Made by a program: the position numbers and the translations under genes. A stretch of 64,000 bases of DNA from Williamsia sp. CHRR-6 (GTDB lineage Bacteria > Actinomycetota > Actinomycetes > Mycobacteriales > Mycobacteriaceae): contig NZ_JAHCSG010000004.1 in assembly GCF_018474015.1 (NCBI RefSeq), positions 124,001 through 188,000 on the forward strand, read 5' to 3'. The notes beneath the pieces were generated by a model. That model worked only from the letters and a program-made list of their open reading frames with translations, searched no databases and was not told where the DNA came from. This document shows positions 25,467 through 34,919 of this stretch, in pieces (the stretch's first letter is position 1; each line of letters begins with the position of its first letter).

Positions 25467-26698
25467 AGCGTCGTTTCCCGCGGCCGAAAGAGCTTGCGCC
25501 GCTGATGCGGATGTCGATGCCCGACCGGGATCGGGTCCGCGCGCGGCTCGAGCGCGCGCTGACCATCGACGACCTGCGGACCATCGCCAGACGTCGCACC
25601 CCGCGCGCGGCATTCGACTACACCGACGGTGGCGCCGAGGCGGAGATCTCGATGGCACGGGCTCGACAGGCGTTCGTAGACATCGAGTTCCGGCCCGCCA
25701 TTCTGCGCGACGTGTCCCAGGTGGATGCGTCGTGTGAGGTTCTCGGCGGCGCATCGCAACTGCCGTTCGGTATCGCACCCACCGGGTTCACCCGCATGAT
25801 GCAGACCGAAGGCGAGTACGCCGGAGCCCGCTGCGCGCAACGCGCAGGCATCCCGTTCACGTTGTCCACCATGGGAACCGCCTCGGTGGAGGATGTGGCC
25901 ACCGCAGCCCCCGGCGGCCGACACTGGTTTCAGCTCTACATGTGGAAGGACCGGGACCGGTCGATGGCGTTGGTGGAACGCGCCGCCGCCTCCGGCTTCG
26001 ACACGTTGATGGTGACCGTCGACGTGCCGGTCGCCGGAGCTCGCCTGCGGGACAAGCGCAACGGGATGTCGATTCCGCCGGCGTTGACCCCGTCGACCAT
26101 CCTCAACGCCATCCCCCGGCCGTGGTGGTGGTTCGACTTCCTCACCACCGAGCCACTGGCCTTCGCCAGCCTCGACCGCTGGTCGGGTACGGTCGGGGAG
26201 TTGCTGAACTCCATGTTCGACCCGACCGTCACCTACGAGGACCTGAAATGGGTTGCCGCGCAATGGCCAGGCCGGGTGGTGGTCAAGGGCGTGCAAACCC
26301 TCGCCGACGCGCGCGCCTGCGCCGAGGCCGGGGTGGACGGGATCGTGTTGTCCAACCATGGTGGGCGCCAACTGGATCGGGCCCCCGTACCGTTTCACCT
26401 GTTACCGCAGGTGGTCGGCGAGCTCGGTGACGATCTGACCATCATGCTCGACACCGGTATCCGTTCCGGCGCCGACATCGTGGCCGCCATCGCGCTGGGG
26501 GCCGACTTCACGTTGATCGGTCGGGCCTACCTGTACGGGCTGATGGCCGGTGGTGAGCGCGGCGTCGACCGGGCGATCACCATCCTGCGTGACGAGATCC
26601 TGCGCACCATGCAGCTTCTCGGGGTGAAGACATTGTCCGAGCTGGGGCCCGAACACGTCATTCAGTTGACGCGATGGCGCGAAGTCCCGCGGCCATGA
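25463..26698 (+). CDS. lldD: FMN-dependent L-lactate dehydrogenase, LldD2 type
   Basis: The 411-residue protein is of the alpha-hydroxyacid oxidase/dehydrogenase family and oxidises L-lactate to pyruvate with electrons passed to the membrane quinone pool. Conserved blocks are [16 protein letters not shown] near residue 37, [13 protein letters not shown] near 100, and the active-site His in [13 protein letters not shown], followed by the FMN phosphate-binding [11 protein letters not shown] and [13 protein letters not shown]. The sequence resembles M. tuberculosis LldD2. ATG 25463 is the start after the GntR remnant; a much longer upstream frame is excluded because it runs through the riboswitch. 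Its 3' end overlaps the convergent phosphotransferase by 41 bp. Confidence 0.92.
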   Translation: MKRRFPRPKELAPLMRMSMPDRDRVRARLERALTIDDLRTIARRRTPRAAFDYTDGGAEAEISMARARQAFVDIEFRPAILRDVSQVDASCEVLGGASQLPFGIAPTGFTRMMQTEGEYAGARCAQRAGIPFTLSTMGTASVEDVATAAPGGRHWFQLYMWKDRDRSMALVERAAASGFDTLMVTVDVPVAGARLRDKRNGMSIPPALTPSTILNAIPRPWWWFDFLTTEPLAFASLDRWSGTVGELLNSMFDPTVTYEDLKWVAAQWPGRVVVKGVQTLADARACAEAGVDGIVLSNHGGRQLDRAPVPFHLLPQVVGELGDDLTIMLDTGIRSGADIVAAIALGADFTLIGRAYLYGLMAGGERGVDRAITILRDEILRTMQLLGVKTLSELGPEHVIQLTRWREVPRP

Positions 26699-27680
26699 AC
26701 TCCGCGGTCGCCTCGGCGGCTTTCTCGGCGCCGTCGCCCGACGATGCACCCGACAGGGCCCGGTGGGTGATGCCCTCGCCGATGACCCCGAGCTTGAAGT
26801 TGGCCAGGGCGAGGTAAAAACCCCAGTGCCGCAGATCGCTTCCCGCGGTGGCGGCATACCGCTGGGCCAGGTCGGTGGTATCCGGATACCGGTCGCTGGT
26901 CCAGGCGGCTGTCATCCCGATGACCCGGTCGAAGATGGGTTCGCGGTAGACACACATCAGCGCGACATCGGTCAACGGGTCGCCGAGGGTGGACATCTCC
27001 CAGTCCACCACCGCTTCCACCCGACCTGGGTCGTCCTTGCCGAGGATGGTGTTGTCGACCCGGAAGTCGCCGTGCACCACCGCGTTGGCGCTGTCGGCGG
27101 GGATGTTCTCGGCGAGTTGCTCGGCCAGCCGAGCTACATCGGGCAGTTCGCGGGTCTTGACCAGATCCCATTGTCGGGTCCAGGTTTTCACCTGTCGGGC
27201 GCAGTAGCCCTCGGGGCGACCGAACTCGCCGAGCCCCACGGCTTCGTAGTCGACGGCATGGAGGTCGGCCAGCACCCGGATCAATGCGTCGACGTTACGG
27301 TCGATGGTCACGTCGTCGAGTGCGTCGAGGTCGGCGGCGCTGCGGATGACGGTGCCGTCGACGAACTCCACGACGGTGCAGGGCGCCCCGAGCGCACTGC
27401 CCTCAGCGTCGAAGGCGATGGTGCGAGCCACCGGGACGGCCGTGTCCTGCAGGGCGGTGGTGACCCGCCATTCGCGGTTCATGTCGTGGGCTGAGGGGGT
27501 GAGCCCCCCGGTCGGCGGGCGTCGGACCACCCAGCGGCTCACCCCGTCGGTGGCCGAGAAGGTGAGGTTGGACCGACCCCCGGAGATCAGCTCGACGGTC
27601 AATTCGCCCGCCACCGGCACGCCGGATCGGACCAGGAAGTCATGCAGGGCAACGGGATCCATTCCCGGCAGTGCGCCCAT
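26658..27680 (-). CDS. Phosphotransferase (APH) family protein linked to acyl-CoA dehydrogenase
   Basis: The 340-residue protein is of the aminoglycoside-phosphotransferase-like family, the group often labelled FadE36 or ACAD10-like. The N-lobe …[10 protein letters not shown]… is followed by the catalytic loop [10 protein letters not shown] and the Mg-binding [15 protein letters not shown]. Members next to acyl-CoA dehydrogenases phosphorylate 4-hydroxy fatty acyl-CoAs so that the dehydrogenase-type partner can rearrange them in ACAD10/11-type catabolism. Its ATG shares one base with the stop of the upstream dehydrogenase gene, so the two are coupled. Confidence 0.87.
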   Translation of the reverse strand: MGALPGMDPVALHDFLVRSGVPVAGELTVELISGGRSNLTFSATDGVSRWVVRRPPTGGLTPSAHDMNREWRVTTALQDTAVPVARTIAFDAEGSALGAPCTVVEFVDGTVIRSAADLDALDDVTIDRNVDALIRVLADLHAVDYEAVGLGEFGRPEGYCARQVKTWTRQWDLVKTRELPDVARLAEQLAENIPADSANAVVHGDFRVDNTILGKDDPGRVEAVVDWEMSTLGDPLTDVALMCVYREPIFDRVIGMTAAWTSDRYPDTTDLAQRYAATAGSDLRHWGFYLALANFKLGVIGEGITHRALSGASSGDGAEKAAEATAEFMAAGLRAIASTE

Positions 27681-28891
27681 CACAGGGCCGCAGCCTCGAT
27701 GGCCTTCTTGGCGCGCCCCACGGCACGTTTGGCGATGGCCCAGCGGTGCACCTCCGATGGTCCGTCGTAGATGCGGAACGGGCGCAGCTCCTGCTGCAGG
27801 CGCGCGATGGGCAGGTCGTCGGTGACGCCGCTGCCGCCGCACATCTGCACTGCGCGATCGGCGATTCGCGAGTACGCCTCGGCGGCGAAGGTCTTGGCGA
27901 TGGAGGTCTCGTCGCCTGCGTTGCGCCCCAGGTCCAGCTCATGGCACGCCTTGATCAGCAGGGCCCGCGAGGCGGCCAGGTCGATCTCGTTGTCGGCCAC
28001 CATCTGTTGGATCATGCCCAGGTCACCGAGCCGACCACCGAACGCTTCTCGGCGCGCGACATAGTCGAGCGCCACCTCGTGCACGCGGGCGGCCACACCC
28101 AGCCAGCGCATCACATGCGTCATGCGGGCCGGGCCCAGCCGCACCTGCGCGTAGCGGTACCCCTCGTTCACCTCGCCGAGCACGTTCTCGTCGGGGACGA
28201 ACAGGTCGGTGAACTTCACCTCGCAGTGCCCACCGATACCGGCTCGGTCGATGGTCCCGATGTGACGGACGATCTCGATGCCCGGGTCGGGGGCGGGGGC
28301 CAGGAACATGGTGGCCCCGCCGCGGTCTCCCGGCTCACCGGAGGTGCGCGCCATGATGATGTAGAAGGACGCACCGTCGGCGCCGGTGATGAACCACTTG
28401 TGGCCGTTGATCTTCCAGCCACCGTCGGCCTTGGTGGCGGCGGTGGCCAGGGCCGAGGGGTCTGACCCGGCGCCGGGTGAGGGCTCGGTCATGGCGAACG
28501 CCGACCGCACCTCACCGGAGGCCAACGGGGCCAGGAACTGCTGACGCTGTGAAGGTGAGGCGATGTGGTCGAGCATGTGGACGTTGCCCTCGTCCGGGGC
28601 GTGGATGTGGGTGGCGAACGGACCGAAGACCGAGCGGCCGGCCGCCTCGAAGACCGGTGCCCGGTCGGACATGTTGAACCCCAAGCCGCCGAACTCGACC
28701 GGCGCGTGAGGGGCAAAGATGCCTGCCGCCTTGGCTTTTGCCTGCATCTCCAACCGCAGGTCGTCGCCGCCGGCAGCGGTCAGATCGCCGGCGAACTCGG
28801 TCTCCAGCGGCAACACGTAGTCGTCGATGAACGTGCGGGTCTGCGTGATCACGCGGTTGACCTCGTCGCTGTAGCGAAGGTCGATGGTCAT
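27680..28891 (-). CDS. Acyl-CoA dehydrogenase (FadE)
   Basis: A 403-residue flavoprotein of the ACAD family. The N-terminal helical domain is followed by AFAMTEPSPGAGSDPSAL and WKINGHKWFITGAD, the FAD/substrate-binding beta-domain signatures, and a C-terminal helical domain with the FAD-binding QMCGGSGVTDDLPIAR segment near the end. The closing motif is that of the ACAD10/11-like subgroup, in line with the downstream phosphotransferase. It probably works on 4-hydroxy- or branched acyl-CoAs. Its start overlaps the TetR stop by 4 bp, giving a TetR-ACAD-APH operon. Confidence 0.9.
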   Translation of the reverse strand: MTIDLRYSDEVNRVITQTRTFIDDYVLPLETEFAGDLTAAGGDDLRLEMQAKAKAAGIFAPHAPVEFGGLGFNMSDRAPVFEAAGRSVFGPFATHIHAPDEGNVHMLDHIASPSQRQQFLAPLASGEVRSAFAMTEPSPGAGSDPSALATAATKADGGWKINGHKWFITGADGASFYIIMARTSGEPGDRGGATMFLAPAPDPGIEIVRHIGTIDRAGIGGHCEVKFTDLFVPDENVLGEVNEGYRYAQVRLGPARMTHVMRWLGVAARVHEVALDYVARREAFGGRLGDLGMIQQMVADNEIDLAASRALLIKACHELDLGRNAGDETSIAKTFAAEAYSRIADRAVQMCGGSGVTDDLPIARLQQELRPFRIYDGPSEVHRWAIAKRAVGRAKKAIEAAAL

Positions 28892-29574
28892 GGCGCATCT
28901 CCTTGGTCTCGGTGGCGGACGATCTGAGGACTCGTGATCTCTGGTCGGGTGGAGTCGCCGACGTAGCCGACGGTGTCGCGAGCGATGCGGCCCCAGCGGT
29001 CCACCAGTTCATCCGGCGACAGGCGACCGTCGGGGCGGTACCAGATGGACACTCCGACACACATGGTGGTGATGGCCCGACCGGTGTCGTACGGGTCGCC
29101 GGTGACGAACACCCCACGCTGCGCGCCGTCGACGACGATCTCGTCGACCATCTGCTGCTGGCGCCGCCGCTTGGCGGTGTAGACGGGCCGGTAGTCGGCG
29201 TCGAGGCTACGGATCTCGCTGGAACCGATGAACGCCTGCTCACGGCGGTACATGTGGAACTCGAGCAGGGTGGTGACCACCGCGTCGAGCCGGTCGATCG
29301 GTTCGGGTCCTGCCGCGGCGATCGACTGCTCGGAGCGCCACAGCAGGTCGTCCATGCTCATCTCCAGCAGACCCTGCAGCATGGACTGCTTGGACGGGTA
29401 GTGGTGGTAGAGACCGGGCACCGAGAGACCCGCGCGGCCGGCGATCTCGCGGACCGAGGTGCCGTGGTAGCCGTGATCGGCGAACGCCGACAGGGCTGCG
29501 GCCAGCGGAATGGGCAGGTCGGACCGTCCGTAGTCGCGCCAGGCCGGGCGGGCGGCGTACGGATCGAGGGTCAT
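28888..29574 (-). CDS. TetR-family regulator of the acyl-CoA dehydrogenase operon
   Basis: A 228-residue single-HTH TetR protein. The DNA-binding domain spans about residues 22-68 (…HGYHGTSVREIAGRAGLSVPGLYHHYPSK…), followed by a helical ligand domain resembling TetR_C of FadR/KstR2-like acyl-CoA sensors. It is the first gene of the operon and presumably its repressor, responding to an acyl-CoA. The start is chosen at ATG 29574; TTG 29583 and GTG 29580 are in frame just upstream. It is divergent from the CrtI-like oxidoreductase by 70 bp. Confidence 0.85.
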   Translation of the reverse strand: MTLDPYAARPAWRDYGRSDLPIPLAAALSAFADHGYHGTSVREIAGRAGLSVPGLYHHYPSKQSMLQGLLEMSMDDLLWRSEQSIAAAGPEPIDRLDAVVTTLLEFHMYRREQAFIGSSEIRSLDADYRPVYTAKRRRQQQMVDEIVVDGAQRGVFVTGDPYDTGRAITTMCVGVSIWYRPDGRLSPDELVDRWGRIARDTVGYVGDSTRPEITSPQIVRHRDQGDAP

Positions 29575-29644
29575 GGTCACCAACCTAGTAGCACGGCGAA
29601 CGGCGTGGTGGCGGCGGGTGTCCGAACGCTCGGTCGGTAGCGTG

Positions 29645-31177
29645 ATGTGGGTGCAGCACTACGACGACATCGTCATCGGCGCCGGACACAACGGCCTGAC
29701 CACTGCGGCGTATCTGGCGCGGGCCGGGCGGCGGGTGCTGGTGCTGGAGCGCTCGGATCATCTCGGTGGCGCCACGGTGTCGGCCGAGCCGTTCTCGGGT
29801 CTGCCTGCGCGGCTGTCGCGGTACTCGTATCTGGTGTCGCTGATGCCGCGGCAGATCATGGCCGACCTCGATCTCGACCTCCGCCTGGTGCGGCGGCGTC
29901 ACTCGTCGTACACACCGCTGCCCGCTGATCCCACCCGCGGGATCCTGGTGGACAACGGCGACCGCGCTGCCACTGCTCGCTCGTTCACCCAGGCCACCGG
30001 CGGCGCCAGGGATTTCGCGGCGTGGACTCGGTTCTACGAGCGGATGGGGCGGCTGGCGCAGCGGGTGTTCCCGACCGTGCTGGAGCCGTTGCGCAGCGAA
30101 GACGCGATGCGCGCGCAGGTCGACGACGACGAGTTGTGGCGTGCGGTGGTGCAGCGGCCGCTCGGCGAGATGCTGGAGGCGACGTTCGACGACGACGTGG
30201 TGCGCGGGATCGTCGCCACCGACGCGTTGATCGGCACGTTCGCCGATCTGCACGATCAGTCGTTGCGGCAGAACATCTGCCTGCTCTATCACCTGATCGG
30301 TGGCGGGACGGGTGACTGGGATGTGCCGGTAGGTGGGATGGGTGCGGTCAGTGGCGCTCTGGCGCGTGCGGCTGCCGACGCCGGGGCGACGCTGCTGACG
30401 GCGGCGCGGGTGCTCGCCGTGGACCCCACCGACGGCACGGTCACCTGGGACGGTGGTGAGGCTCGTGGTTCGAAGATTCACGCCGGCTGCGCGCCAACAG
30501 TTCTCAGCTCACTGATCGGTGAGCCGATGGATTCCGAGACCGCGCCGCAGGGCGCTCAGCTGAAGGTGAACCTGCTGTTGACGCGGCTGCCACGACTGCG
30601 CGACACCACGGTGGACCCGACGGCGGCGTTCTCGGGCACCTTCCACATCAACGAGAGTTATACGCAATTGCAGGCGGCTCATGCTGCGGCGGCGGCAGGC
30701 AAGATTCCCAGCCCGGCTCCCTGCGAGATCTATTGCCACACTTTGTCGGATCGATCGATCCTCGGGTCGGAACTGGACGGGATGCACACCCTCACCATCT
30801 TCGGACTGCACCTGCCACCGGACGTGTTCAGCTCATCGGATGCGCGCCGACGGGCGACCGAGGAGACGTTGGCGTCATTGAACTCTGTTCTGGCCGAACC
30901 GATCACCGATGTCATTGCCCGGGACGGCAACGGTGAACTGTGCATCGAGGCCAGATCGCCGCAGGATCTACAGGATTCGGTGGGGCTGCCGGGCGGCAAC
31001 ATATTTCATCGGTCACTGCAGTGGCCGTGGGCCCAGACCCCCCAGCAGGTGGGCACCTGGGGTGTGGAGACCCGCTACGCGAACGTCACCATCTGCGGGG
31101 CCGGGGCGCGACGGGGTGGCGGGGTGAGCGGCATCCCGGGCCACAACGCAGCCCGGTACGTCCTCGATTCCCACTGA
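29645..31177 (+). CDS. FAD-dependent oxidoreductase, phytoene-dehydrogenase-like
   Basis: The 510-residue protein has an N-terminal dinucleotide-binding fold (DIVIGAGHNGLTTAAYLA, with ERSDHLGG at the end of the beta-alpha-beta unit) and a C-terminal FAD contact (…GVETRYANVTICGAGARRGGGVSGIPGHNAA…). It is a CrtI/PDS-like flavoprotein of the large group found in mycobacteria (for example Rv0897c). There is no carotenoid gene nearby and the substrate is unknown. ATG 29645 or GTG 29654 could start it; both keep the nucleotide-binding motif. Confidence 0.8.
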   Translation: MWVQHYDDIVIGAGHNGLTTAAYLARAGRRVLVLERSDHLGGATVSAEPFSGLPARLSRYSYLVSLMPRQIMADLDLDLRLVRRRHSSYTPLPADPTRGILVDNGDRAATARSFTQATGGARDFAAWTRFYERMGRLAQRVFPTVLEPLRSEDAMRAQVDDDELWRAVVQRPLGEMLEATFDDDVVRGIVATDALIGTFADLHDQSLRQNICLLYHLIGGGTGDWDVPVGGMGAVSGALARAAADAGATLLTAARVLAVDPTDGTVTWDGGEARGSKIHAGCAPTVLSSLIGEPMDSETAPQGAQLKVNLLLTRLPRLRDTTVDPTAAFSGTFHINESYTQLQAAHAAAAAGKIPSPAPCEIYCHTLSDRSILGSELDGMHTLTIFGLHLPPDVFSSSDARRRATEETLASLNSVLAEPITDVIARDGNGELCIEARSPQDLQDSVGLPGGNIFHRSLQWPWAQTPQQVGTWGVETRYANVTICGAGARRGGGVSGIPGHNAARYVLDSH

Positions 31178-31218
31178 GATCGTCCGCTGAGCGGCCGTCG
31201 GTGGTCACTGTGTCCACG

Positions 31219-31732
31219 ATGGCCACCTATTCGGACGATTTCCGCAGGATCGTCGGACCTACGTCCCGCACCAGGGGGAGGTGCGCGACAATTGACTCTG
31301 CGTGCAACTTTCCCGGATCAACCTTCCGCACGTGGGCTCGCGGTTACGACGTGCGTGGGGTGGCAGGCGACCCCGTGGTCACCGACCTCGCAAACGCCTG
31401 GGCACCGCGGGCCCTCGATCCCGTTCATCGGACTCGCCGAGGGCTACGCTTTGGCCGCACTTCGCAGATCAGGGGTTCCACTTCAGCGGATTCGGCCCGC
31501 CTTGGAGCAACTCGACAGGAAGATGGGCATCGCGCACGCGCTGGCCTCCGAAGGACTGTTCACCGACGGTGCCGAGATCATCTTCGATTACTCGCGTACC
31601 AGCACGCACCCAGGCTCGGATCACTCGGCTGTGATCACGTCCCGCAGAACGTTTGGAATCGGTCGGCGAACTCAGGTGGTGCTGCTGCCGCGTAGGCGGA
31701 CAGTGCGGGATCGGCGTCGAACGGGCGGGTGA
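31219..31732 (+). pseudogene. Frameshifted DUF433/VapB45-like antitoxin gene
   Basis: Two pieces of one protein family lie in successive frames. The first frame encodes …STFRTWARGYDVRG… (about 31317-31358), typical of the MerR-like N-terminus of DUF433 antitoxin-like proteins. The next frame encodes SIPFIGLAEGYALAALRR and then RMGIAHALAS-like and LFTDGAEIIFDYS segments (about 31417-31595), typical of the DUF433 half. The shift lies between 31353 and 31416. The gene also lacks its normal C-terminus, since homology stops near 31595 and the frame runs into selO. No toxin gene is adjacent. It appears to be a decayed toxin-antitoxin remnant. Confidence 0.65.
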
Positions 31733-33104
31733 GCGCAGCCAGCAGATCGTTGAACGGTTGCAGGTCGCCTGCGGTGGCCGCGGTCAACGCGGCATCCACC
31801 AGATGGTTGCGGGGGATGTAGATCGGGTTGACCGCATCCATCGCCGCCGCCACCTGAACCGGGTCACCGGCTGGCAACTCGCGCCAACGGGCCACCCATG
31901 CTGCGCTCGACTCACGTGGGATCACGGCGTTCAGTGCGGCGGGGTCACCACGCAGCTCATCGGCCAACGCCCGAAAGGTTGCGGTGTGATCGGCGCGGTG
32001 CTCAGTCATCAGGGCCAGCAGATCGTCGGCGAGCTGATCTGCGGCGGGATGCTCGGGCACACCGATCTTGGCGCGCAGTAACCGATGGTGGGCGGTGGAG
32101 TATCGGTCGAGGTAGGTCTCCAACACTGCGGTCAAGGCCTGCACTGCGGACTGCACGTCGTCGCCGCGCGCCGCGGCGACCAGCGGGATGAGGGTCTCGG
32201 CGAAGCGCGACAAGTTCCAACCGATGATGACCGGCTGCGCTCCGTAGGCGTAGCGGCCGTTGATGTCGATGGAGCTGAACACTGTCGCCGGGTCGTGTGC
32301 GTCGAGGAAGGCGCACGGGCCGTAGTCGATGGTCTCACCGGAGATGGTGGTGTTGTCGGTGTTGAGGACACCGTGGATGAATCCGACGGACATCCACTGC
32401 GCCACCAGGTGGGCCTGCCGGTCGACGACGGCGTCGAAGAAGCGGACGTACTTCTCGGCCGGTTCGGAATCGACCAGCTGCGGATAGTGCCGGGCGATGG
32501 CGTAGTCGGCCAAGCGCGCCAGCGGATCTCGCTGCCGCACCGCGAACTCGAAGGTGCCCACCCGAATGTGGCTGGCGGCGACCCGCGCCAGCACCGCACC
32601 GGGCTCTTGCGCATCGCGTTGCACCGCCTCCCCGGTGGCGGTGACCGCCAGCGCGCGGGTGGTGGGAATGCCCAGGGCGTGCATGGCCTCGGAGATCAGG
32701 TATTCGCGCAGCATGGGCCCAAGCGCCGCGCGACCGTCGCCGCCCCGCGAGAAACGGGTGGCCCCCGACCCCTTCAGATGCAGGTCACGCCGGTTGCCGT
32801 CGGTGTCGATCAGCTCGCCGAGCAGCAGTGCCCGACCGTCACCGAGAAGCGGCTGATAGCCCCCGAACTGATGCCCGGCATACGCCATCGCGATCGGTGT
32901 GGAACCTTCCGGCGCCCGCGCGCCGGTCAGCACCTCAGCGCCGGCCCGGGTGCCCACGGCATCAGGGTCGAGGCCGAGTTCGGTGGCGAGGGTGGTGTTG
33001 AGCACGACCACCTGCGGATCGGGAGCCGGCTCCCCTGCGCTGGGCACGAACAAGCCCTCGAGGTCACGGGCGAACGTGTTCTCCAACCGGAACGCAGTGG
33101 TCAT
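31635..33104 (-). CDS. selO: Protein adenylyltransferase SelO (YdiU/UPF0061)
   Basis: The 489-residue pseudokinase-fold enzyme transfers AMP from ATP to Ser, Thr or Tyr of target proteins, affecting redox homeostasis. Family blocks visible are AYAGHQFGGYQPLLGDGRA, LHLKGSGATRFSRGGDGRA, the metal-binding …GVLNTDN… with the following DYGPCAFLD, and the conserved SSID block. The C-terminus ends …FCGT, placing a Cys third from the end, where eukaryotic SelO has selenocysteine. ATG 33104 gives a full-length protein. Whether the neighbouring RNase HI is functionally linked is unknown. Confidence 0.93.
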   Translation of the reverse strand: MTTAFRLENTFARDLEGLFVPSAGEPAPDPQVVVLNTTLATELGLDPDAVGTRAGAEVLTGARAPEGSTPIAMAYAGHQFGGYQPLLGDGRALLLGELIDTDGNRRDLHLKGSGATRFSRGGDGRAALGPMLREYLISEAMHALGIPTTRALAVTATGEAVQRDAQEPGAVLARVAASHIRVGTFEFAVRQRDPLARLADYAIARHYPQLVDSEPAEKYVRFFDAVVDRQAHLVAQWMSVGFIHGVLNTDNTTISGETIDYGPCAFLDAHDPATVFSSIDINGRYAYGAQPVIIGWNLSRFAETLIPLVAAARGDDVQSAVQALTAVLETYLDRYSTAHHRLLRAKIGVPEHPAADQLADDLLALMTEHRADHTATFRALADELRGDPAALNAVIPRESSAAWVARWRELPAGDPVQVAAAMDAVNPIYIPRNHLVDAALTAATAGDLQPFNDLLAALTRPFDADPALSAYAAAAPPEFADRFQTFCGT

Positions 33105-33539
33105 GGGTCAAGGCTAGCGATCAATTCGGCGGATCAGATTCGTCGTCCTGGGGCGCCCGGCGGGTGCGTTGGGTCCAGAACTGCGGGTTGTGGCGGTTGG
33201 GTACCCGCTCGGCCTGACGGCGGGATGGCGGTAGCGCGTCCACTCGAGGTAGGCCAGACCTGCTGTGGCACGGCGCAGTTCGAGCAGCAGGGCGTCGGGC
33301 GCATCGGCCGGAAGCACCGCCGAGGGCCCCATCGAAGCCGAATCGATACCTGGCCATCCCCCCTCGAACGCATGATCGAAATCACCTGTACATGGGGATA
33401 GTTTGCAACCAAATGCCAAGATCAGCAGCCTGATTGGTGTGATCGAGTTACCGGCGGGTAGCTTTCAACGCCCAGATGTACAGGCGCACAACTTTCGTCG
33501 ATCCCCGGCGTTGTCCGATCAGGCCCGTATGGTGGACCT
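33105..33539. other. Intergenic region with a degenerate minus-strand reading frame
   Basis: Between selO and rnhA no intact gene is recognisable. On the minus strand two consecutive frames look coding: ALLLELRRATAGLAYLEWTRY (about 33300-33235) and, after a one-base shift, AERVPNRHNPQFWTQRTRR then a charged tail with stop at 33121. Together they resemble one small protein interrupted by a frameshift, but I recognise no family. The rest contains an AT-rich stretch (33380-33430) that could hold promoters. Confidence 0.3.
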
Positions 33540-34040
33540 GTGATCATCGTCAGCACCGACGGCTCCTGCCTACGCAACCCAGGCGGGGCGATCGGTTGGG
33601 CGTGGGTGGATCACACCGGCCCCACCGCCAGTGGCGGAGAACCGGTCGGCACCAACCAGATTGCCGAGCTCCGCGCCATCTACGAGGCGATCACCGCCCA
33701 CCCCGGGGCCGAGCCGATGTTGGTGGAGTCCGATTCGCAGTACGCGATCAAATGCGCCACCGAGTGGCTGCCGGGCTGGAAGCGCAAGAATTGGCGCACT
33801 GCGTCGGGTTCGCCGGTGAAGAACGTGGAGCTGATCCGGGCCATCGACGAAGCCATCACCGAGCGTGAAGGTCCGGTCCGGTTTCGCTGGGTACGCGGGC
33901 ACGTGGGCGACGAGTTCAACGAGATGGCCGACGAACTGGCCGGTCAGGCTGCGCGCGCGGCTCAGGAATCCGGCGAATCCAGCGCCCCCGGACCGGTGGC
34001 TGCATCGGCCGACGACCACGAGCCCGCCACACTGTTCTGA
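33540..34040 (+). CDS. rnhA: Ribonuclease HI
   Basis: A 166-residue RNase H type 1. The four carboxylates are in place: Asp in STDGSCLRNPGG (residue 7), Glu in NQIAELRAI, Asp in ESDSQYAI and Asp/Glu in GDEFNEMAD. The Lys/His handle region (WLPGWKRKNWRTASGSPVKN) matches bacterial enzymes. It removes RNA from RNA-DNA hybrids in the cytosol. The GTG at 33540 begins exactly at the conserved first strand. The C-terminal 25 residues are an unconserved Ala/Ser/Pro tail. Confidence 0.93.
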   Translation: MIIVSTDGSCLRNPGGAIGWAWVDHTGPTASGGEPVGTNQIAELRAIYEAITAHPGAEPMLVESDSQYAIKCATEWLPGWKRKNWRTASGSPVKNVELIRAIDEAITEREGPVRFRWVRGHVGDEFNEMADELAGQAARAAQESGESSAPGPVAASADDHEPATLF

Positions 34041-34045
34041 GGCGA

Positions 34046-34846
34046 TCAGTGTCCGCCGTGGGCGAGACGCTTGTTGACCAGGCGGGTCAGCCAGATCGGG
34101 GAGAAACGTGAACCCATGGCCAGCAACGCGGTCTGGGTGCCCACGGTCCAGTGGATCTGGTGGGTCAGCTTGCTGTAAAGCCCCGGCTCGGCGGCCTTGA
34201 CGATCACATCGGCCACATCCTGCGGGCCCAGCTTGATGCCCAGCGAATCGGTGGTGCCGGTCTTGATGTTCTCGGTCATCGCGGTCTGCACGTACAGCGG
34301 CCAGATGGCGGCCAGCCGGATGCCGTAGCTCCCCCACTCGATGTCCAGCGCCTCGGTGATGGCTCGCACGTAGTGCTTGGTCGCGCTGTAGCTGGCCAAC
34401 TCGGCCTGACCGTAGATGGCCGACGCCGACGCCATACTGATCGCCACCGACCCCTTGGTCGCCTTCAGGTACGGGAACGCAGCGTGCAGACCGTTGGCCA
34501 CACCCTTGGTGTTGATGTCGATCTCGCGGTGGATGGTGGCGATCTTCAGCTCTTCGAACTTGCCCGCAACCAGGATGCCGGCGTTGTTGACCAGCACATC
34601 CAGCCGACCACCGGTGGTCGCGGTGAACTCGGCGAGCCGTTCGGCGAACTCGTCGGCGTCGGTGACGTTGAGGTGACCGACCACGGCGGTGCCGCCGAGG
34701 TCCTCGATCTCGTCCTTGAGGGACTTCAACCCCACCTCGTCGATGTCGTAGCCGCCGACGGTGTAGCCCTTACGCGCGAACGACACAGCCGCTTTGCGGC
34801 CGATACCAGCAGCAGCGCCGGTGATGAAGACAGTCTTGGAAGCCAT
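34046..34846 (-). CDS. Short-chain dehydrogenase/reductase
   Basis: A 266-residue classical SDR. The cofactor motif is TGAAAGIG at residues 10-17, the stabilising NNAG occurs near 90, the catalytic Ser lies in SMASASAIYG and the catalytic Tyr-x3-Lys is YSATK. The Asp after the second strand (YDIDE) suggests NAD(H) preference. The substrate is unknown. It is divergent from a TetR gene with a palindromic gap, so it is probably repressed by that protein and may act in lipid or xenobiotic oxidation. Confidence 0.88.
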   Translation of the reverse strand: MASKTVFITGAAAGIGRKAAVSFARKGYTVGGYDIDEVGLKSLKDEIEDLGGTAVVGHLNVTDADEFAERLAEFTATTGGRLDVLVNNAGILVAGKFEELKIATIHREIDINTKGVANGLHAAFPYLKATKGSVAISMASASAIYGQAELASYSATKHYVRAITEALDIEWGSYGIRLAAIWPLYVQTAMTENIKTGTTDSLGIKLGPQDVADVIVKAAEPGLYSKLTHQIHWTVGTQTALLAMGSRFSPIWLTRLVNKRLAHGGH

Positions 34847-34885
34847 CTGACATTCCTATCAATCAAAATCGGGAACCATAACCTT

Positions 34886-34895
34886 GTTCCGGAAC
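34886..34895. promoter_or_regulatory. Palindromic candidate operator between SDR and TetR genes
   Basis: GTTCCGGAAC is a perfect 10-bp palindrome in the 73-bp divergent gap, flanked by further GGAACC copies at 34872-34877 and 34897-34902. It is the likely site for the adjacent TetR protein and would overlap both promoters. Confidence 0.5.
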
Positions 34896-34919
34896 CGGAA
34901 CCTGATTACGGTTTCTGTC

